A stretch of 64,000 bases of DNA from Fragum whitleyi (taxonomy: Eukaryota; Mollusca; Bivalvia; Cardiida; Cardiidae): assembly GCA_948146395.1 (NCBI GenBank), contig OX411556.1, forward strand, positions 30,703,056 through 30,767,055, given 5' to 3'. The translations under genes and the position numbers were made by a program. Every line of letters starts with the position of its first letter. Position 1 is the stretch's first letter. The notes beneath the pieces were generated by a model. It worked only from the letters and a program-made list of their open reading frames with translations. It made no database searches and had not been told where the DNA came from. This document shows positions 49,222 to 58,644 of this stretch, piece by piece.

Positions 49222-50253
49222 GTTTACGTTGCAAACATGTGAAATTGTTGGAAATACAATATATCACGCGCATGCTCATTTGTCTTTCGAAAGAGACGTT
49301 AAGCCGAACCTCGCCTATCTGTGCTTTACATCAAGGACGATAGAGAACCTGGCGGATCTCAGTAATAGCTTTGTCCTGCATCCTTGCGCCCCCCCCCCCC
49401 CCCCCCTAACAACTACCATACGTTGCTTTGGACAATGCTTCGGGTTTACATGATAAAAGAGAATAACATGATAGTGTCTTAAAATATCAATGTTCTTTGG
49501 TCAGGTTGGGAGAATTTATCATGATGGGGATTTGCCGAGTCATGATAATTTCTTACCTCCGATACTAGATTACATTGATATTTTAAGACAGTTAGGTCTA
49601 CATATTATTCTTTATTTATCAAGTTATAATTTTTCAGTGCTTAACAATCACAAAACCATAAAAATCAAAGAAATTGAGGCCAAAAAGGTTTTGTTTTATT
49701 TCATAAATATGTAAATTGTTTCTAAAATAGAAGTGCCTGATATCATGTGATATCAGGGCAAGATAGGCTTCATTGCATGATAAATAAACGAAATCACAGA
49801 CACAATGACCGATCCGGGGCAACATTTCCTGGTGATACTCACTAACTTAATGTTCATTTTTTTCTACAATCCACACTTCGTTGAAATAAGACTAGGGTTT
49901 TTTTTTTCATTGTGAAAAACTAGGCTCGTAATTAGGATTTTTTTTTCTATTTTTTTTTACCTTAACTTTTAATCCTGCATGATAAATGTAATTTCATTTG
50001 CAATTTCTTGGACACGAAAAGAGACAATACATTTCATTAGTTCGAAGAACCCCGATGTTGTGTCAGAAATGTATCAGATAACTGTTTTCCTCGAACGCTT
50101 CAACATTTCTGTAATGGAAGCACGAAATTATATGACATTTTTTTCACTTAAAACCTGTGGCTGATAAGAATATCGAAACTACAACCTTATTCACGGGGAA
50201 TTGTCAATTGAAAAATATATCGATAAAATTCATATTCGTGAAAAATTATTATA

Positions 50254-50306
<53 letters not shown>

Positions 50307-51040
50307 ATTTACTTATATAATATTGAGAACTCAGTGTTTTCTTGTTTTTTATTCTACTTTTTATAACTTTTTCTAATAGTTTTCGACATCAATGTAACTT
50401 TTTTCATTGTAAAACTATCAGTTTTTTATTTACTACAAATATCCATAATGATGTCGTTATCTTTAGCCGTAAAAATAGTGATGTAGTAGTAGAACAATAG
50501 AAAAGTATCATTAAGAATGATATAATCAGTAGAAGTAAATTATTGAGCTCACGCAAAGTTACAAGTTTATGCCAGTTTTAGAAAAAAAAAAGATGATTGC
50601 TGTTTTATTTAGGTTAAAACTCTTTGAACATTTGTTACCTGTTCAGTAATAAAAATCAAGGAAATTTTATTGTTGTTTTTGGAAAATCCATCAAAACTCG
50701 TTCAGTAAAGAAAATATTACTACAAAAATGTACTCGTAAAGGTTATTGGCCCTTCTATTCTTTTGCACTAAACAAGTTAAGAAAATTTGACAAATAATAA
50801 AAAAACACTTTCTAATCTTTTGCCATTTATTCTAATTCATAATTATTAAAATAGTACTAGCAAAATGGCTGCTAATCAAATAATTATAATATAATTTGGA
50901 TTTGTTTATTAAAAGGGGCGTGGCAAATTAGAACAGTAGGGATGTGTTAAATTAGTTAAAACAATTAAGAAAAGGGATTGGACAATTAAGGTTTTCCGCT
51001 TCCCGTTATGATTTTATCTATCATTTGGGGTGGATGGGCC
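49222..51040. other. intergenic, no gene found
   Basis: Poly-C run (about 49388-49407), ATT microsatellite (50254-50305), otherwise AT-rich unique sequence leading to the TATA box at 51045. Confidence 0.5.
50254..50305. repeat. (ATT)n microsatellite
   Basis: About 17 uninterrupted ATT units. Confidence 0.95.
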
Positions 51041-51044
51041 TGGG

Positions 51045-51080
51045 TATATAAAGATCCATATGTCACTGGATGGGTATCAC
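51045..51080 (+). promoter_or_regulatory. candidate TATA-box promoter of the hairpin cluster
   Basis: TATATAAAG at 51045-51053 in a GC-richer context (GGGCCTGGG before it), with an initiator-like TCACTTT near 51077, about 310 nt before the first hairpin and on the same strand. Position and match to the core consensus are seen; its use is inference. Confidence 0.33.
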
Positions 51081-51389
51081 TTTGTATTTGTTGTGTCTTG
51101 GTCAACATGTGAAATTTGGTGAATTCTTGAATTTTCGGATTAAATCGATGGATTAAAATGGGTAAATAAAGATCTTGGATGATATTAATTTTATAAATGT
51201 TGAGCAACATGTGCGTTTTAATCTTATCTCAATTGTGGGCAAAAACGTTACAGGTATTTATATGAAAATCAAAGTCTTTAACCTATTAATTTTTCATACT
51301 TCTTACTTCTAAAATTTCACGACTAACTAAGATACCTGTATATCCTGGAATAAAATTCAGGAAAATGTTAATGTTCCCGTAGCTTTCGA

Positions 51390-51450
51390 ATGTGTAAGTT
51401 GGTTAGGTCCCGGGATTAAAAGAGAACCCGGTTCTTTTTCAACTTTCGCA
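51390..51450 (+). ncRNA. miR-1990-like hairpin 1 (G subfamily)
   Basis: 5' arm from 51393: GTAAGTTGGTTAGGTCCCGGG; the 3' arm ends CAACTTTCGCA. AAGTTG/CAACTT and CCGGG/CCCGG pairs. First unit of the array; carries G after the seed as in miR-1990 itself. Confidence 0.65.
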
Positions 51451-51552
51451 TTTTGGCTACCATTTTATAGTCACATATCTAAAAAGCTCTATTCGCACTA
51501 TGCAGATATTTGATAACGATACAAGCAAGGAGTTACGTATATGAATTAAAAC

Positions 51553-51614
51553 GTGTGTAAGTTGCTTGGGTCCCGAGTTGAAACAGTATCTCGGAACTAG
51601 GTTAACTTTCGCAT
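51553..51614 (+). ncRNA. miR-1990-like hairpin 2 (G subfamily)
   Basis: 5' arm from 51556: GTAAGTTGCTTGGGTCCCGAG; 3' arm CTCGGAACTAGGTTAACTTTC. AAGTT/AACTT and CCCGAG-type pairing close a loop of about 13 nt. Confidence 0.68.
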
Positions 51615-51751
51615 GTTGGCTGCCATCTCCAGGCTATCTGTTTGGAAAATTATTAAAACGGCGGATAAAGAAAACTGTTTAGAACGTGGTTTTATTTTTA
51701 CACAGCTCGAGGTTTATATTTATGTTTCGTAAAATGTTCTTACAGTTTGAG

Positions 51752-51813
51752 GAATGTAAGTTGTGTGGGTCCCGGGGTGAAATAAAGTCGCGTAACCTTA
51801 CCAAATTACGTAA
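51752..51813 (+). ncRNA. miR-1990-like hairpin 3 (weak 3' arm)
   Basis: 5' arm from 51755: GTAAGTTGTGTGGGTCCCGGG. The 3' side (to about 51813) has diverged and pairs only partly (CCAAATTACG against TGTAAGTT), so processing is doubtful. Confidence 0.5.
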
Positions 51814-51904
51814 TTTGGCTGCCATTCCCAAATGACTACAGAAAGGCCACTCCTGTTGTTCAAGATTCACAGAAAGAAGTTAAATCGATATACGGGTAGT
51901 CTGC

Positions 51905-51967
51905 GGGGTGTAAGTTGCCTGGGTCCCGGGTTTGAAATCTATCTCGGTGCTCGGATAACTTTCGCTT
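51905..51967 (+). ncRNA. miR-1990-like hairpin 4 (G subfamily)
   Basis: 5' arm from 51909: GTAAGTTGCCTGGGTCCCGGG, one of the two closest copies to canonical miR-1990. The 3' arm CTCGGTGCTCGGATAACTTTC ends near 51963. Confidence 0.7.
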
Positions 51968-52015
51968 CGACGCTACAGTTCCAACAGAAATCGAATGACA
52001 TCGAACTGAAATAAG

Positions 52016-52250
52016 TGAGCCTGTGCGTGGCATTTCCAACAATTTCAAATGTGTGCAAAGCAAAGACTCTGGCCAGTCTGTGCATCCGCACAGTCTGACC
52101 TAGTCTTCACTACGCGATTTATAGATAGATAAGGTCTTAAAGTATCTGTAGACAGTTTGACAATTTTCTAGTAATAATATGTAACTACGTAGGCGTAGTA
52201 TTTGCACCTCACGCAGCTGCCAAATTGTTGAAAATGTCACACACAAGCCC
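52016..52250. mobile_element. palindromic MITE, TGAGCCTGTG family, inside the hairpin array
   Basis: TGAGCCTGTGCGTGGCATTT to TGTCACACACAAGCCC; centre CTGTGCATCCGCACAG. Between hairpins 4 and 5. Confidence 0.78.
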
Positions 52251-53101
52251 TAACTAATATCTTATCCGCGCACGAAACAGATGGAATTTTTCATATCATT
52301 AGTGAGTATAGTATTAACCCTAGTCAGACTGCAAGAATTGCACAGGCTGGCCAGCATCGACATCTTTTACGTTTTCAAGAAATCCTTCCAAAAAGAAGAA
52401 CTCTACCTGGCCTGCTATGCTTTGTTTCTTATATGATTTGAATTTAACTTTCGTCTGTCAAAAATGAGCAATCTTATACGAAAATACCTACATGAACAAA
52501 GTGTTAATAATTCTCTATGTTTGTATGTTAGAGTACAAAATGGTTGCAGTGTATGTCGTAAACTGACAAATCCTTTATTGTCGTGTTTAAAAAAGATATC
52601 AACTCAAAAGAAATGAGGACATTATTTTTTGAAATCATTGAGAAATGAAACTTAAAAAACTTATTACAGTGGGACTTAGGTTTTCAGTTTCATACTTTCA
52701 CAAGTTAGAAAAATATTTTCACGTGATTAGGATTTTCGTTTCATACTACATTAACTGAAAATTATTCAATTCATCTCTAACATAGCAGTTTTTGTTCAAG
52801 AGTGCTAAATCAAATTCCATGATTTGCAATTCATGACCACCGCACTAAAAGGTACAAGTAAGGACTAACAGTGTCGGTTCCGATCAGAAGCCACATGCTT
52901 AATACTTAATTGAATTTGAATGTTTCGTTGTTTGAGATTTCTGAATCCCGACAGAATATAGTCTTTATTGCCTAACTTTATTTATTTTTTCATTTTTCAA
53001 ACGGTGATGTTTGAAAGTTGTGATATAGGACACTGTGTTAACATGCTATTTTCGATACAGGTTTTCTACCCAAAGGAAAGAGAAGGTTTCGTTGTAGCCC
53101 C

Positions 53102-53166
53102 CAGGTTGTAAGTTGCTTGGGTCCCGGGTTTTCAGATCTTTCCCGGAACTATGTCAGCTTACGCTC
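53102..53166 (+). ncRNA. miR-1990-like hairpin 5 (G subfamily)
   Basis: 5' arm from 53107: GTAAGTTGCTTGGGTCCCGGG; 3' arm CCCGGAACTATGTCAGCTTAC. The 3' arm resembles the CGGGACUACGUCAACUU type of 3p product that I recall for this family. Separated from unit 4 by a palindromic element and about 850 nt of other sequence. Confidence 0.72.
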
Positions 53167-53250
53167 TGTGGCTGCTATATTGAAGGCCTTTCACGTTTTG
53201 GAATGTAGAAGGTGGTTAACTTTTGTTGGTATGTTTCAATGAACGCGTTT

Positions 53251-53380
53251 GCCATGAGTTCGGGATGACAAAATGGTACAAACTGTTTTCAAATAATACC
53301 CCGCTTTGCACGCGCACTTGCGTGCAAAGCGGGGTATTATAGCGCAAACAGTGTGCACCTTTTTTCATTCCGAACCCAGG
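53251..53380. mobile_element. palindromic MITE, GGATGACAAA family, inside the hairpin array
   Basis: GAGTTCGGGATGACAAAATG to TTCATTCCGAACCCAGG; centre GCACGCGCACTTGCGTGC. Confidence 0.82.
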
Positions 53381-53594
53381 ATTTGTAATTTGCGAGTTTT
53401 GACCAGAAAGTCATACTTGATTCTTTCAATGGTCCAGATATTCGTCGCGAGTACTGGTGAATTTTCCAGGGAGCAGAATCGAGAGAGATTAAACTCTGTT
53501 GCAATCAAGTTGTAAGAACTTTTTTCCCAATCGATGTAAAATGAATATTTTAGTTATATGTCCCCTAATAATGGTTGTGTACAATGTCCGTCTA

Positions 53595-53728
53595 GCCGTG
53601 CGTTCAGAATGACCAAACTGTGCAAACTGTTTACAAAATGTACCCCGCTTTGTCCTTGCACCCGTGTGCAAAGCTATGTTAAATTTGCAAACAGTTTTCA
53701 CCGCTTTGGCATTCTGAACGCAGGGCAG
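53595..53728. mobile_element. palindromic MITE, GGATGACAAA family, inside the hairpin array
   Basis: GCCGTGCGTTCAGAATGACC to GGCATTCTGAACGCAGGGC. Confidence 0.78.
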
Positions 53729-53771
53729 GAAAATACGCATAGATGTTTTTTGCAGGGAAAAAACTCAGGCT

Positions 53772-53841
53772 CACAATGTGTAAGTTACCTAGGTCCCAGG
53801 CTTTTGAAAGATCCGCGGGCTTTTGTAACTTGTTAATTGTG
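53772..53841 (+). ncRNA. miR-1990-like hairpin 6 (first A-subfamily unit)
   Basis: 5' arm from 53779: GTAAGTTACCTAGGTCCCAGG; 3' arm CCGCGGGCTTTTGTAACTTG. The base of the stem extends to CACAAT/ATTGTG, giving one of the longest stems in the array. Confidence 0.75.
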
Positions 53842-54009
53842 AACTGATTATAAATTTACACATAGAACTACAAAAGGAAAGAAATCAACGAATTCAATTC
53901 CATCTATTAGGGCTGACTGACATATCTTCAAAAACAAGTGATACTACTCAACGGCACGCACGAAGATGTCTGGTGAAGTTGTATGATATCACGCAATTAT
54001 TAAATGAAC

Positions 54010-54178
54010 CTTAAGGTAGTAGACCCGTATAATATTTCCGCAATATTTCGGACTACACATTCTTTGACAATATTAACCGAGGTTTCCTAATGAAAATCAT
54101 TAGGAAACCTCGGTTTACACTGTTAAAGTTCATTTCTTCCGAGATGTTTCAAAACTATTATTGGTCCACTGCCTTAAT
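54010..54178. mobile_element. palindromic MITE, GGTAGTGG family, inside the hairpin array
   Basis: CTTAAGGTAGTAGACCCGTA to GGTCCACTGCCTTAA; centre CCTAATGAAAATCATTAGG. Between hairpins 6 and 7. Confidence 0.82.
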
Positions 54179-54292
54179 AGATATTGTCCTAGATCTATAC
54201 GATTGTGATCACATTACAATAAAATCTATTATGCGTACAAAGACGACGCCCGAATCATAAGGAGGAATCATGACAATTCAATCTAAAAAGTT

Positions 54293-54359
54293 TGATGTGT
54301 AAGTTACATTGGTCCCAGGCTACACATCTAGACCGCGGACTCTTGTAACTTAAAAATTG
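54293..54359 (+). ncRNA. miR-1990-like hairpin 7
   Basis: 5' arm from 54298: GTAAGTTACATTGGTCCCAGG; 3' arm CCGCGGACTCTTGTAACTTA, ending at 54352. A palindromic element at 54010-54178 separates it from unit 6. Confidence 0.75.
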
Positions 54360-54504
54360 ACAAAATCCAACGAAGATTAGGAAAAATTGAGTATTGTAGA
54401 CTATAAAACAATTTCTTCAAAATGCAGCTGTGTTATAAAACAGCGAATGAAGAAGATTGCTGGAGTTAAACGAGTTGGAGTTAACAAGATGTTTATATGG
54501 GGGT

Positions 54505-54569
54505 CGATGTGTAAGTTACCTTGGTCCCAGGTTATGTCAATACTGCGGACTTTCGTAACTTAAATATTG
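54505..54569 (+). ncRNA. miR-1990-like hairpin 8
   Basis: Consensus A-subfamily 5' arm from 54510 (GTAAGTTACCTTGGTCCC); 3' GTAACTTA at 54555-54562; loop ATGTCAAT. Confidence 0.77.
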
Positions 54570-54707
54570 CCAGTATTCGACAGTTTGGACGAGGAAGTAG
54601 ATGTCGAACAATGCATATTCTTTCTAGTTTGACCAGCAAGGTTAACAGCGGCCGACGAATGTTCGAGTGATATGAATAAAAGTTAATTACAAGATGTCGT
54701 TACAGAT

Positions 54708-54772
54708 CAATGTGTAAGTTACCTTGGTCCCAGGTTAAATCAATACCGCGGACTTTTGTAACTTAAACGTTG
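54708..54772 (+). ncRNA. miR-1990-like hairpin 9
   Basis: Consensus 5' arm from 54713; 3' GTAACTTA at 54758-54765. CAATGT before the seed pairs with AACGTTG after the 3' arm, extending the basal stem. Confidence 0.78.
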
Positions 54773-54905
54773 CCAATATATTACAGTTTGAACGAGAAAT
54801 CAGGTAAAGATGCAATTTCTTTTATTTCACCAATACGGTTTTACAGCGACCGAGGCATGTTCGAGTGAAAGGAGTCGAAGTTTACTACAAGATGTTCCTA
54901 CAGAT

Positions 54906-54970
54906 CAATGTGTAAGTTACCTTGGTCCCAGGTTATACTAATTCCGCGGACTTTTGTAACTTAAACGTTG
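54906..54970 (+). ncRNA. miR-1990-like hairpin 10
   Basis: Consensus 5' arm from 54911; 3' GTAACTTA at 54956-54963. Its spacer shares a GTTCGAGTGAAAGGAGT-type block with units 8-12. Confidence 0.78.
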
Positions 54971-55106
54971 CTATTACTAGTATACGACACTTGAACGAAA
55001 ACAAGTCTAGTACAATGGATTTTCCTTCTGATTACACCATTTAGATTTTACAGCCCCCGAAAAAAAGTTCGAGTTAAAGGAGTTAAGTACAAGATGTCTA
55101 ACGGAT

Positions 55107-55172
55107 CAATTTGTAAGTTATCTTGGTCCCAGGTTTATATGAATACCACGGACTTCTGTAACTTAAACATTG
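55107..55172 (+). ncRNA. miR-1990-like hairpin 11
   Basis: 5' arm from 55112: GTAAGTTATCTTGGTCCCAGG; 3' arm CCACGGACTTCTGTAACTTA, ending at 55165. The T at seed+3 is shared with units 13, 16, 25 and 31. Confidence 0.75.
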
Positions 55173-55303
55173 GCAGAATACAACAATATGGATAAGGAAT
55201 GTGTGACTTGAAATGCATTTCATTTTGGATGTCATGACTGAGATATTAGGCAGCGACCGAGTAATGTTCGAATTAAAATATTCCACAAGATAGTAATACA
55301 AAT

Positions 55304-55367
55304 CGACGTGTAAGTTACCTTGGTCCCAGGTTATATAAAACCGCGGACTTTTGTAACTTTAATGTTG
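55304..55367 (+). ncRNA. miR-1990-like hairpin 12
   Basis: Consensus 5' arm from 55309; 3' arm ends GTAACTTT at 55353-55360, losing the last pair of the core stem. Confidence 0.73.
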
Positions 55368-55446
55368 CCGGAAACAGCAATATGAACGGAGGGTGAGCAA
55401 TACGGGTACCTTCTTCACTAAAGTTTTGTGAGATGTCTCTGTGGAT

Positions 55447-55512
55447 CAATGTGTATGTTATCTTGGTCCCAGGTTTATATGAATGCCGCGGACTTTTGTA
55501 ACTTAAACGTTG
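55447..55512 (+). ncRNA. miR-1990-like hairpin 13, seed variant
   Basis: The 5' arm from 55452 reads GTATGTTATCTTGGTCCC, an A-to-T change inside the seed; the 3' arm (GTAACTTA 55498-55505) is intact. If processed it would have a different target range. Confidence 0.66.
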
Positions 55513-55650
55513 CCTTTATACAACAATATGAGCGGAGGAAGAACAATGTGTTTTTGTCGTATTTCATCACTAGATTACAGACAACAAGCGAGGAAGTTTG
55601 ACATAAAAGAGGTGGAGTATTCAACAATATACATTTGTAGTTAATGGATC

Positions 55651-55708
55651 GATGTGTAATTTTCCATTGCCCCATATTAATATACCACGGGCTTTTGTAA
55701 TTTTGTAA
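55651..55708 (+). pseudogene. decayed miR-1990-like hairpin 14
   Basis: Recognised by position and by ACCACGGGCTTTTGTAATTT on the 3' side. The 5' side (GTAATTTTCCATTGCCCC from 55656) has lost the seed and GGTCCC, so it is probably not processed. Confidence 0.55.
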
Positions 55709-55837
55709 TAAGCGGATGACAACAAGATCATAAATAAGTACAATGGATTAATGATTTTACCAAGTTAGTTTTAGTCAACTATTGAGGAATGACCAAGTCA
55801 TAGAAGTTTGAGTTTACCAGATGATTTCTACATGGTT

Positions 55838-55902
55838 CAATGTGTAAGTTATTTTGGTCCCAGGTTACATGAATACCGCGGACTATTGTAACTTTAACAT
55901 TG
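55838..55902 (+). ncRNA. miR-1990-like hairpin 15 with duplicated 3' arm
   Basis: 5' arm from 55843: GTAAGTTATTTTGGTCCCAGG; 3' arm CCGCGGACTATTGTAACTTT. A 35-bp block holding the 3' arm (55871-55905) is repeated exactly at 55906-55940, offering two alternative pairing partners. Confidence 0.68.
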
Positions 55903-55940
55903 GCAGAATACCGCGGACTATTGTAACTTTAACATTGGCA
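55871..55940 (+). repeat. 35-bp tandem duplication of a hairpin 3' arm
   Basis: Two exact copies of the block GAATACCGCGGACTATTGTA plus 15 following bases. Only the 3' arm is duplicated, not the seed arm. Confidence 0.85.
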
Positions 55941-56004
55941 GAATACAACAATATTAGAAAAGAAACTTCATCTCAACAGTTTAAGAAGGCGACCAATAAG
56001 ATAC

Positions 56005-56249
56005 AGGGGCCTGTCTTACTAGACATCTTACGACCATTCTTTGCACAAGTCAAAAACTTTAGTGGATTCAACAGTAGTTAATAAATATGGAACTCTGTCA
56101 TGCATCATATCATTGGAATCGTCTTGTAAAGACGATTCCAATGAGATACTGCAAGGCAGCATCTAACTTTAATTGAAACACCAGAAACGATTTGTGATTT
56201 TGACTTACGATTATTTTTTTGTTAGAGGTTTAGTAAAAAGGGTCCTTGG
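56005..56249. mobile_element. palindromic MITE, CCCGTTTTACTAAAC family, inside the hairpin array
   Basis: GGGGCCTGTCTTACTAGACA to GGTTTAGTAAAAAGGGTCC; between hairpins 15 and 16. Removing its ~245 bp leaves a ~197-bp unit spacing. Confidence 0.82.
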
Positions 56250-56279
56250 AGTCGAAGTTAACAAGATTGCCATGCGAGC

Positions 56280-56343
56280 CGATTTGTAAGTTATCTTGGT
56301 CCAAGGTAATTATATACCGCGGACTTTCGTAACCTAGATATTG
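56280..56343 (+). ncRNA. miR-1990-like hairpin 16
   Basis: 5' arm from 56285: GTAAGTTATCTTGGTCCAAGG (C to A in GGTCCC); 3' arm CCGCGGACTTTCGTAACCTA. Preceded by a palindromic element insertion at 56005-56249. Confidence 0.68.
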
Positions 56344-56464
56344 TCAGAATACAACAATATTAGCGAAGAAACTGCGATGTTATTCGGGTATCATCCCACC
56401 AGTTTCAGACAGATGACGATTAAGATACAGGAGTTGCAGTTTACAAAAATATCAAAGTACTAGT

Positions 56465-56528
56465 CGATTTGTAAGTTACCTTGGTCCCAGGTTATTATAT
56501 ACCGCGGACTTTCGTAATTTAAATATTG
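56465..56528 (+). ncRNA. miR-1990-like hairpin 17
   Basis: Consensus 5' arm from 56470; 3' arm CCGCGGACTTTCGTAATTTA. First of seven units at a strict 186-187 bp spacing. Confidence 0.74.
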
Positions 56529-56650
56529 GCAGAAAACAACAATATTGGCGAAGAAACTACGATGTAATTCGGATATCATCCCACCAGTTTCAGACAGGGG
56601 TCGAAGAAGATACAGGGATTGAAGTTAACAAAGAATTGTAAAGTGCAGGT

Positions 56651-56714
56651 CGATTTGTAAGTTACCTTGGTCCCAGGTTATTATATACCGCGGACTTTCG
56701 TAACTTAGATATTG
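56651..56714 (+). ncRNA. miR-1990-like hairpin 18
   Basis: Consensus 5' arm from 56656; 3' GTAACTTA at 56700-56707. Near-duplicate of unit 21, 559 bp away. Confidence 0.77.
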
Positions 56715-56836
56715 GCAGAATACATCAATTCTGGGGAAGAAACTACGATGTTATTTGAATATCATCACACCAGTTTCAGAGAGGGGTCGAAGGAAATTCA
56801 GAAGTTGAAGTTTACAAAGAATAGTAAAGTGCAGGT

Positions 56837-56900
56837 CGATTTGTAAGTTACCTTGGTCCCAGGTTATTATATACCGCGGACTTTCGTAACTTAAATATTG
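56837..56900 (+). ncRNA. miR-1990-like hairpin 19
   Basis: Consensus 5' arm from 56842; 3' GTAACTTA at 56886-56893. Near-duplicate of unit 22. Confidence 0.77.
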
Positions 56901-57023
56901 GCAGAAAACAACAATATTGGCGAAGAAACTACGATGTAATCCGGATATCATCCCACCAGTTTCAGACGGAGGTTGAAGAAGGTTCAGAAGTTGGAGTTTA
57001 CAAAAAAATATTTAAGTGCGGGT

Positions 57024-57087
57024 CGATTTGTAAGTTACCTAGGTCCCAGGTTATTATATACCGCAGACTTTCGAAACTTAAATATTG
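57024..57087 (+). ncRNA. miR-1990-like hairpin 20
   Basis: 5' arm from 57029: GTAAGTTACCTAGGTCCCAGG; 3' arm CCGCAGACTTTCGAAACTTA, which weakens one pair of the terminal stem. Near-duplicate of unit 23. Confidence 0.72.
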
Positions 57088-57209
57088 GCAGAATACAACA
57101 ATATTGGCCAAGAAACTACGATGTAATTTGGATATCATCCCACCAGTTTCAGACAGGGGTCGAAGAAGATACAGGGATTGAAGTTAACAAAGAATTGTAA
57201 AGTGCAGGT

Positions 57210-57273
57210 CGATTTGTAAGTTACCTTGGTCCCAGGTTATTATATACCGCGGACTTTCGTAACTTAGATATTG
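57210..57273 (+). ncRNA. miR-1990-like hairpin 21
   Basis: Consensus 5' arm from 57215; 3' GTAACTTA at 57259-57266. First unit of the second 559-bp block. Confidence 0.77.
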
Positions 57274-57395
57274 GCAGATTACATCAATTTTGGTGAAGAA
57301 ACTACGATGTTATTTGAATATCATCACACCAGTTTCAGAGAGGGGTCGAAGGAAATTCAGAAGTTGAAGTTTACAAAGAATAGTAAAGTGCAGGT

Positions 57396-57459
57396 CGATT
57401 TGTAAGTTACCTTGGTCCCAGGTTATTATATACCGCGGACTTTCGTAACTTAAATATTG
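57396..57459 (+). ncRNA. miR-1990-like hairpin 22
   Basis: Consensus 5' arm from 57401; 3' GTAACTTA at 57445-57452. Identical to unit 19 over the hairpin. Confidence 0.77.
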
Positions 57460-57582
57460 GCAGAAAACAACAATATTGGCGAAGAAACTACGATGTAATC
57501 CGGATATCATCCCACCAGTTTCAGACGGAGGTCGAAGAAGGTTCAGAAGTTGGAGTTTACAAAAAAATATTTAAGTGCGGGT

Positions 57583-57646
57583 CGATTTGTAAGTTACCTT
57601 GGTCCCAGGTTATTATATACCGCAGACTTTCGAAACTTAAATATTG
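57583..57646 (+). ncRNA. miR-1990-like hairpin 23
   Basis: Consensus 5' arm from 57588; 3' arm ends GAAACTTA at 57632-57639, as in unit 20. Confidence 0.73.
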
Positions 57647-57759
57647 GCAGAATACAACAATATTGGCCAAGAAACTACGATGTAATTTGGATATCATCCC
57701 ACCAGTTTCAGACAGGGGTCGAAGAAGGTACAGGAGTTGGAGTTTACAAATAACCATGC

Positions 57760-58057
57760 GCGTTGATGTGGTCCCGGGTTGTTATATGACTACCGCGTAC
57801 TATTTGAGCCTGTGTGTGACATTTCCAACAATTTGAAACGTTCGTGAGGTACAAACAGTGAGTAGCGTTGACATACAGGTACTGTTTAATATAAAGTTAC
57901 CTGATGGTCTACACATACTTTGAGACCTTATCTATCGAATAAACTAATAGTGAAGAGACTGGTCAGACTGTGCAGATGCACAGGCTTGTCAGAGTCTTTT
58001 CTTTGCGCATATTTGAAATGGTAGGAAATCTCACGCACAGGCTCATTTAACTTTAAC
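57760..58057 (+). pseudogene. miR-1990-like hairpin 24, split by a palindromic transposon
   Basis: GTGGTCCCGGGTTGTTATA and TACCGCGTACTATT (to 57805) are the remains of the 5' arm, loop and start of the 3' arm. A 241-bp TGAGCCTGTG element (57805-58045) follows, then TTTAACTTTAACAT, the end of the 3' arm. The seed GTAAGTT is also lost. Dead unit. Confidence 0.65.
57805..58045. mobile_element. palindromic MITE, TGAGCCTGTG family, inserted in hairpin 24
   Basis: TGAGCCTGTGTGTGACATTT to TCACGCACAGGCTCA; flanked by CTATT and TTTAACTTT, the two halves of a hairpin 3' arm. Confidence 0.85.
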
Positions 58058-58171
58058 ATAGATGAAACAAAACACAATAACAGGGACGAATAATATACGA
58101 GGGTTCAATACAGCGACCGGGGGATGTTCGATTTAAAGGAGATGGGCCATTTACACGATGCCAAAACGGAT

Positions 58172-58236
58172 CGATGTGTAAGTTATCTTGGTCCCAGGTT
58201 TTATCAATACCGCGGACTTTTGTAACTTAAGCATTG
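58172..58236 (+). ncRNA. miR-1990-like hairpin 25
   Basis: 5' arm from 58177: GTAAGTTATCTTGGTCCCAGG; 3' GTAACTTA at 58222-58229. Confidence 0.76.
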
Positions 58237-58367
58237 GCCAAGAACAATAATGTGGACAAAAAATGTGTGACTTGAAATAGTTTTCATTTTGGATGTCATG
58301 ACTGAGATATTAGGCAGCGACCGAGTAATGTTTGAGTTTAAGTTTGCCACAGGATTGTATTACGGAT

Positions 58368-58432
58368 CGACGTGTAAGTTACCTTGGTCCCAGGTTTTAT
58401 TAATACCGCGGACTTATGTAACTTAAACATTG
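58368..58432 (+). ncRNA. miR-1990-like hairpin 26
   Basis: Consensus 5' arm from 58373; 3' arm CCGCGGACTTATGTAACTTA, ending at 58425. The spacer before it resembles that before unit 12 (GGCAGCGACCGAGTAATGTT). Confidence 0.77.
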
Positions 58433-58644
58433 GCAGAATACAATGAGATAAGCGAGGACTATATCACGTTGCTGGTTATAAAACAGATTGTACCCGTTTG
58501 ATCAATGTTTCATACAGAGATCGCAGAATGTGCGAGTTACAAGATATAGAGTTCACTAAGTGTATAAAGGGATTTGTATTCTCAGACAGTGACAAAAGAT
58601 TGGAAAAAAGGTCTTGGACTTAACAAGAAGTTTTCGTACGAATC

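Larger units (their letters stand above)
56583..57700 (+). repeat. 559-bp tandem block, two copies, three hairpins each
   Basis: Units 18, 19, 20 recur as 21, 22, 23 at exactly 559 bp (seeds 56656/57215, 56842/57401, 57029/57588), including near-identical spacers. A recent tandem duplication; its outer edges are blurred by the underlying 186-bp repeat. Confidence 0.85.

Noticed and set aside
56751..57757. Repeated short open frames (66-75 codons) on both strands of the array
   Set aside because: They follow the hairpin repeat period, have no start or splice context, and simply reflect copies of the same DNA.
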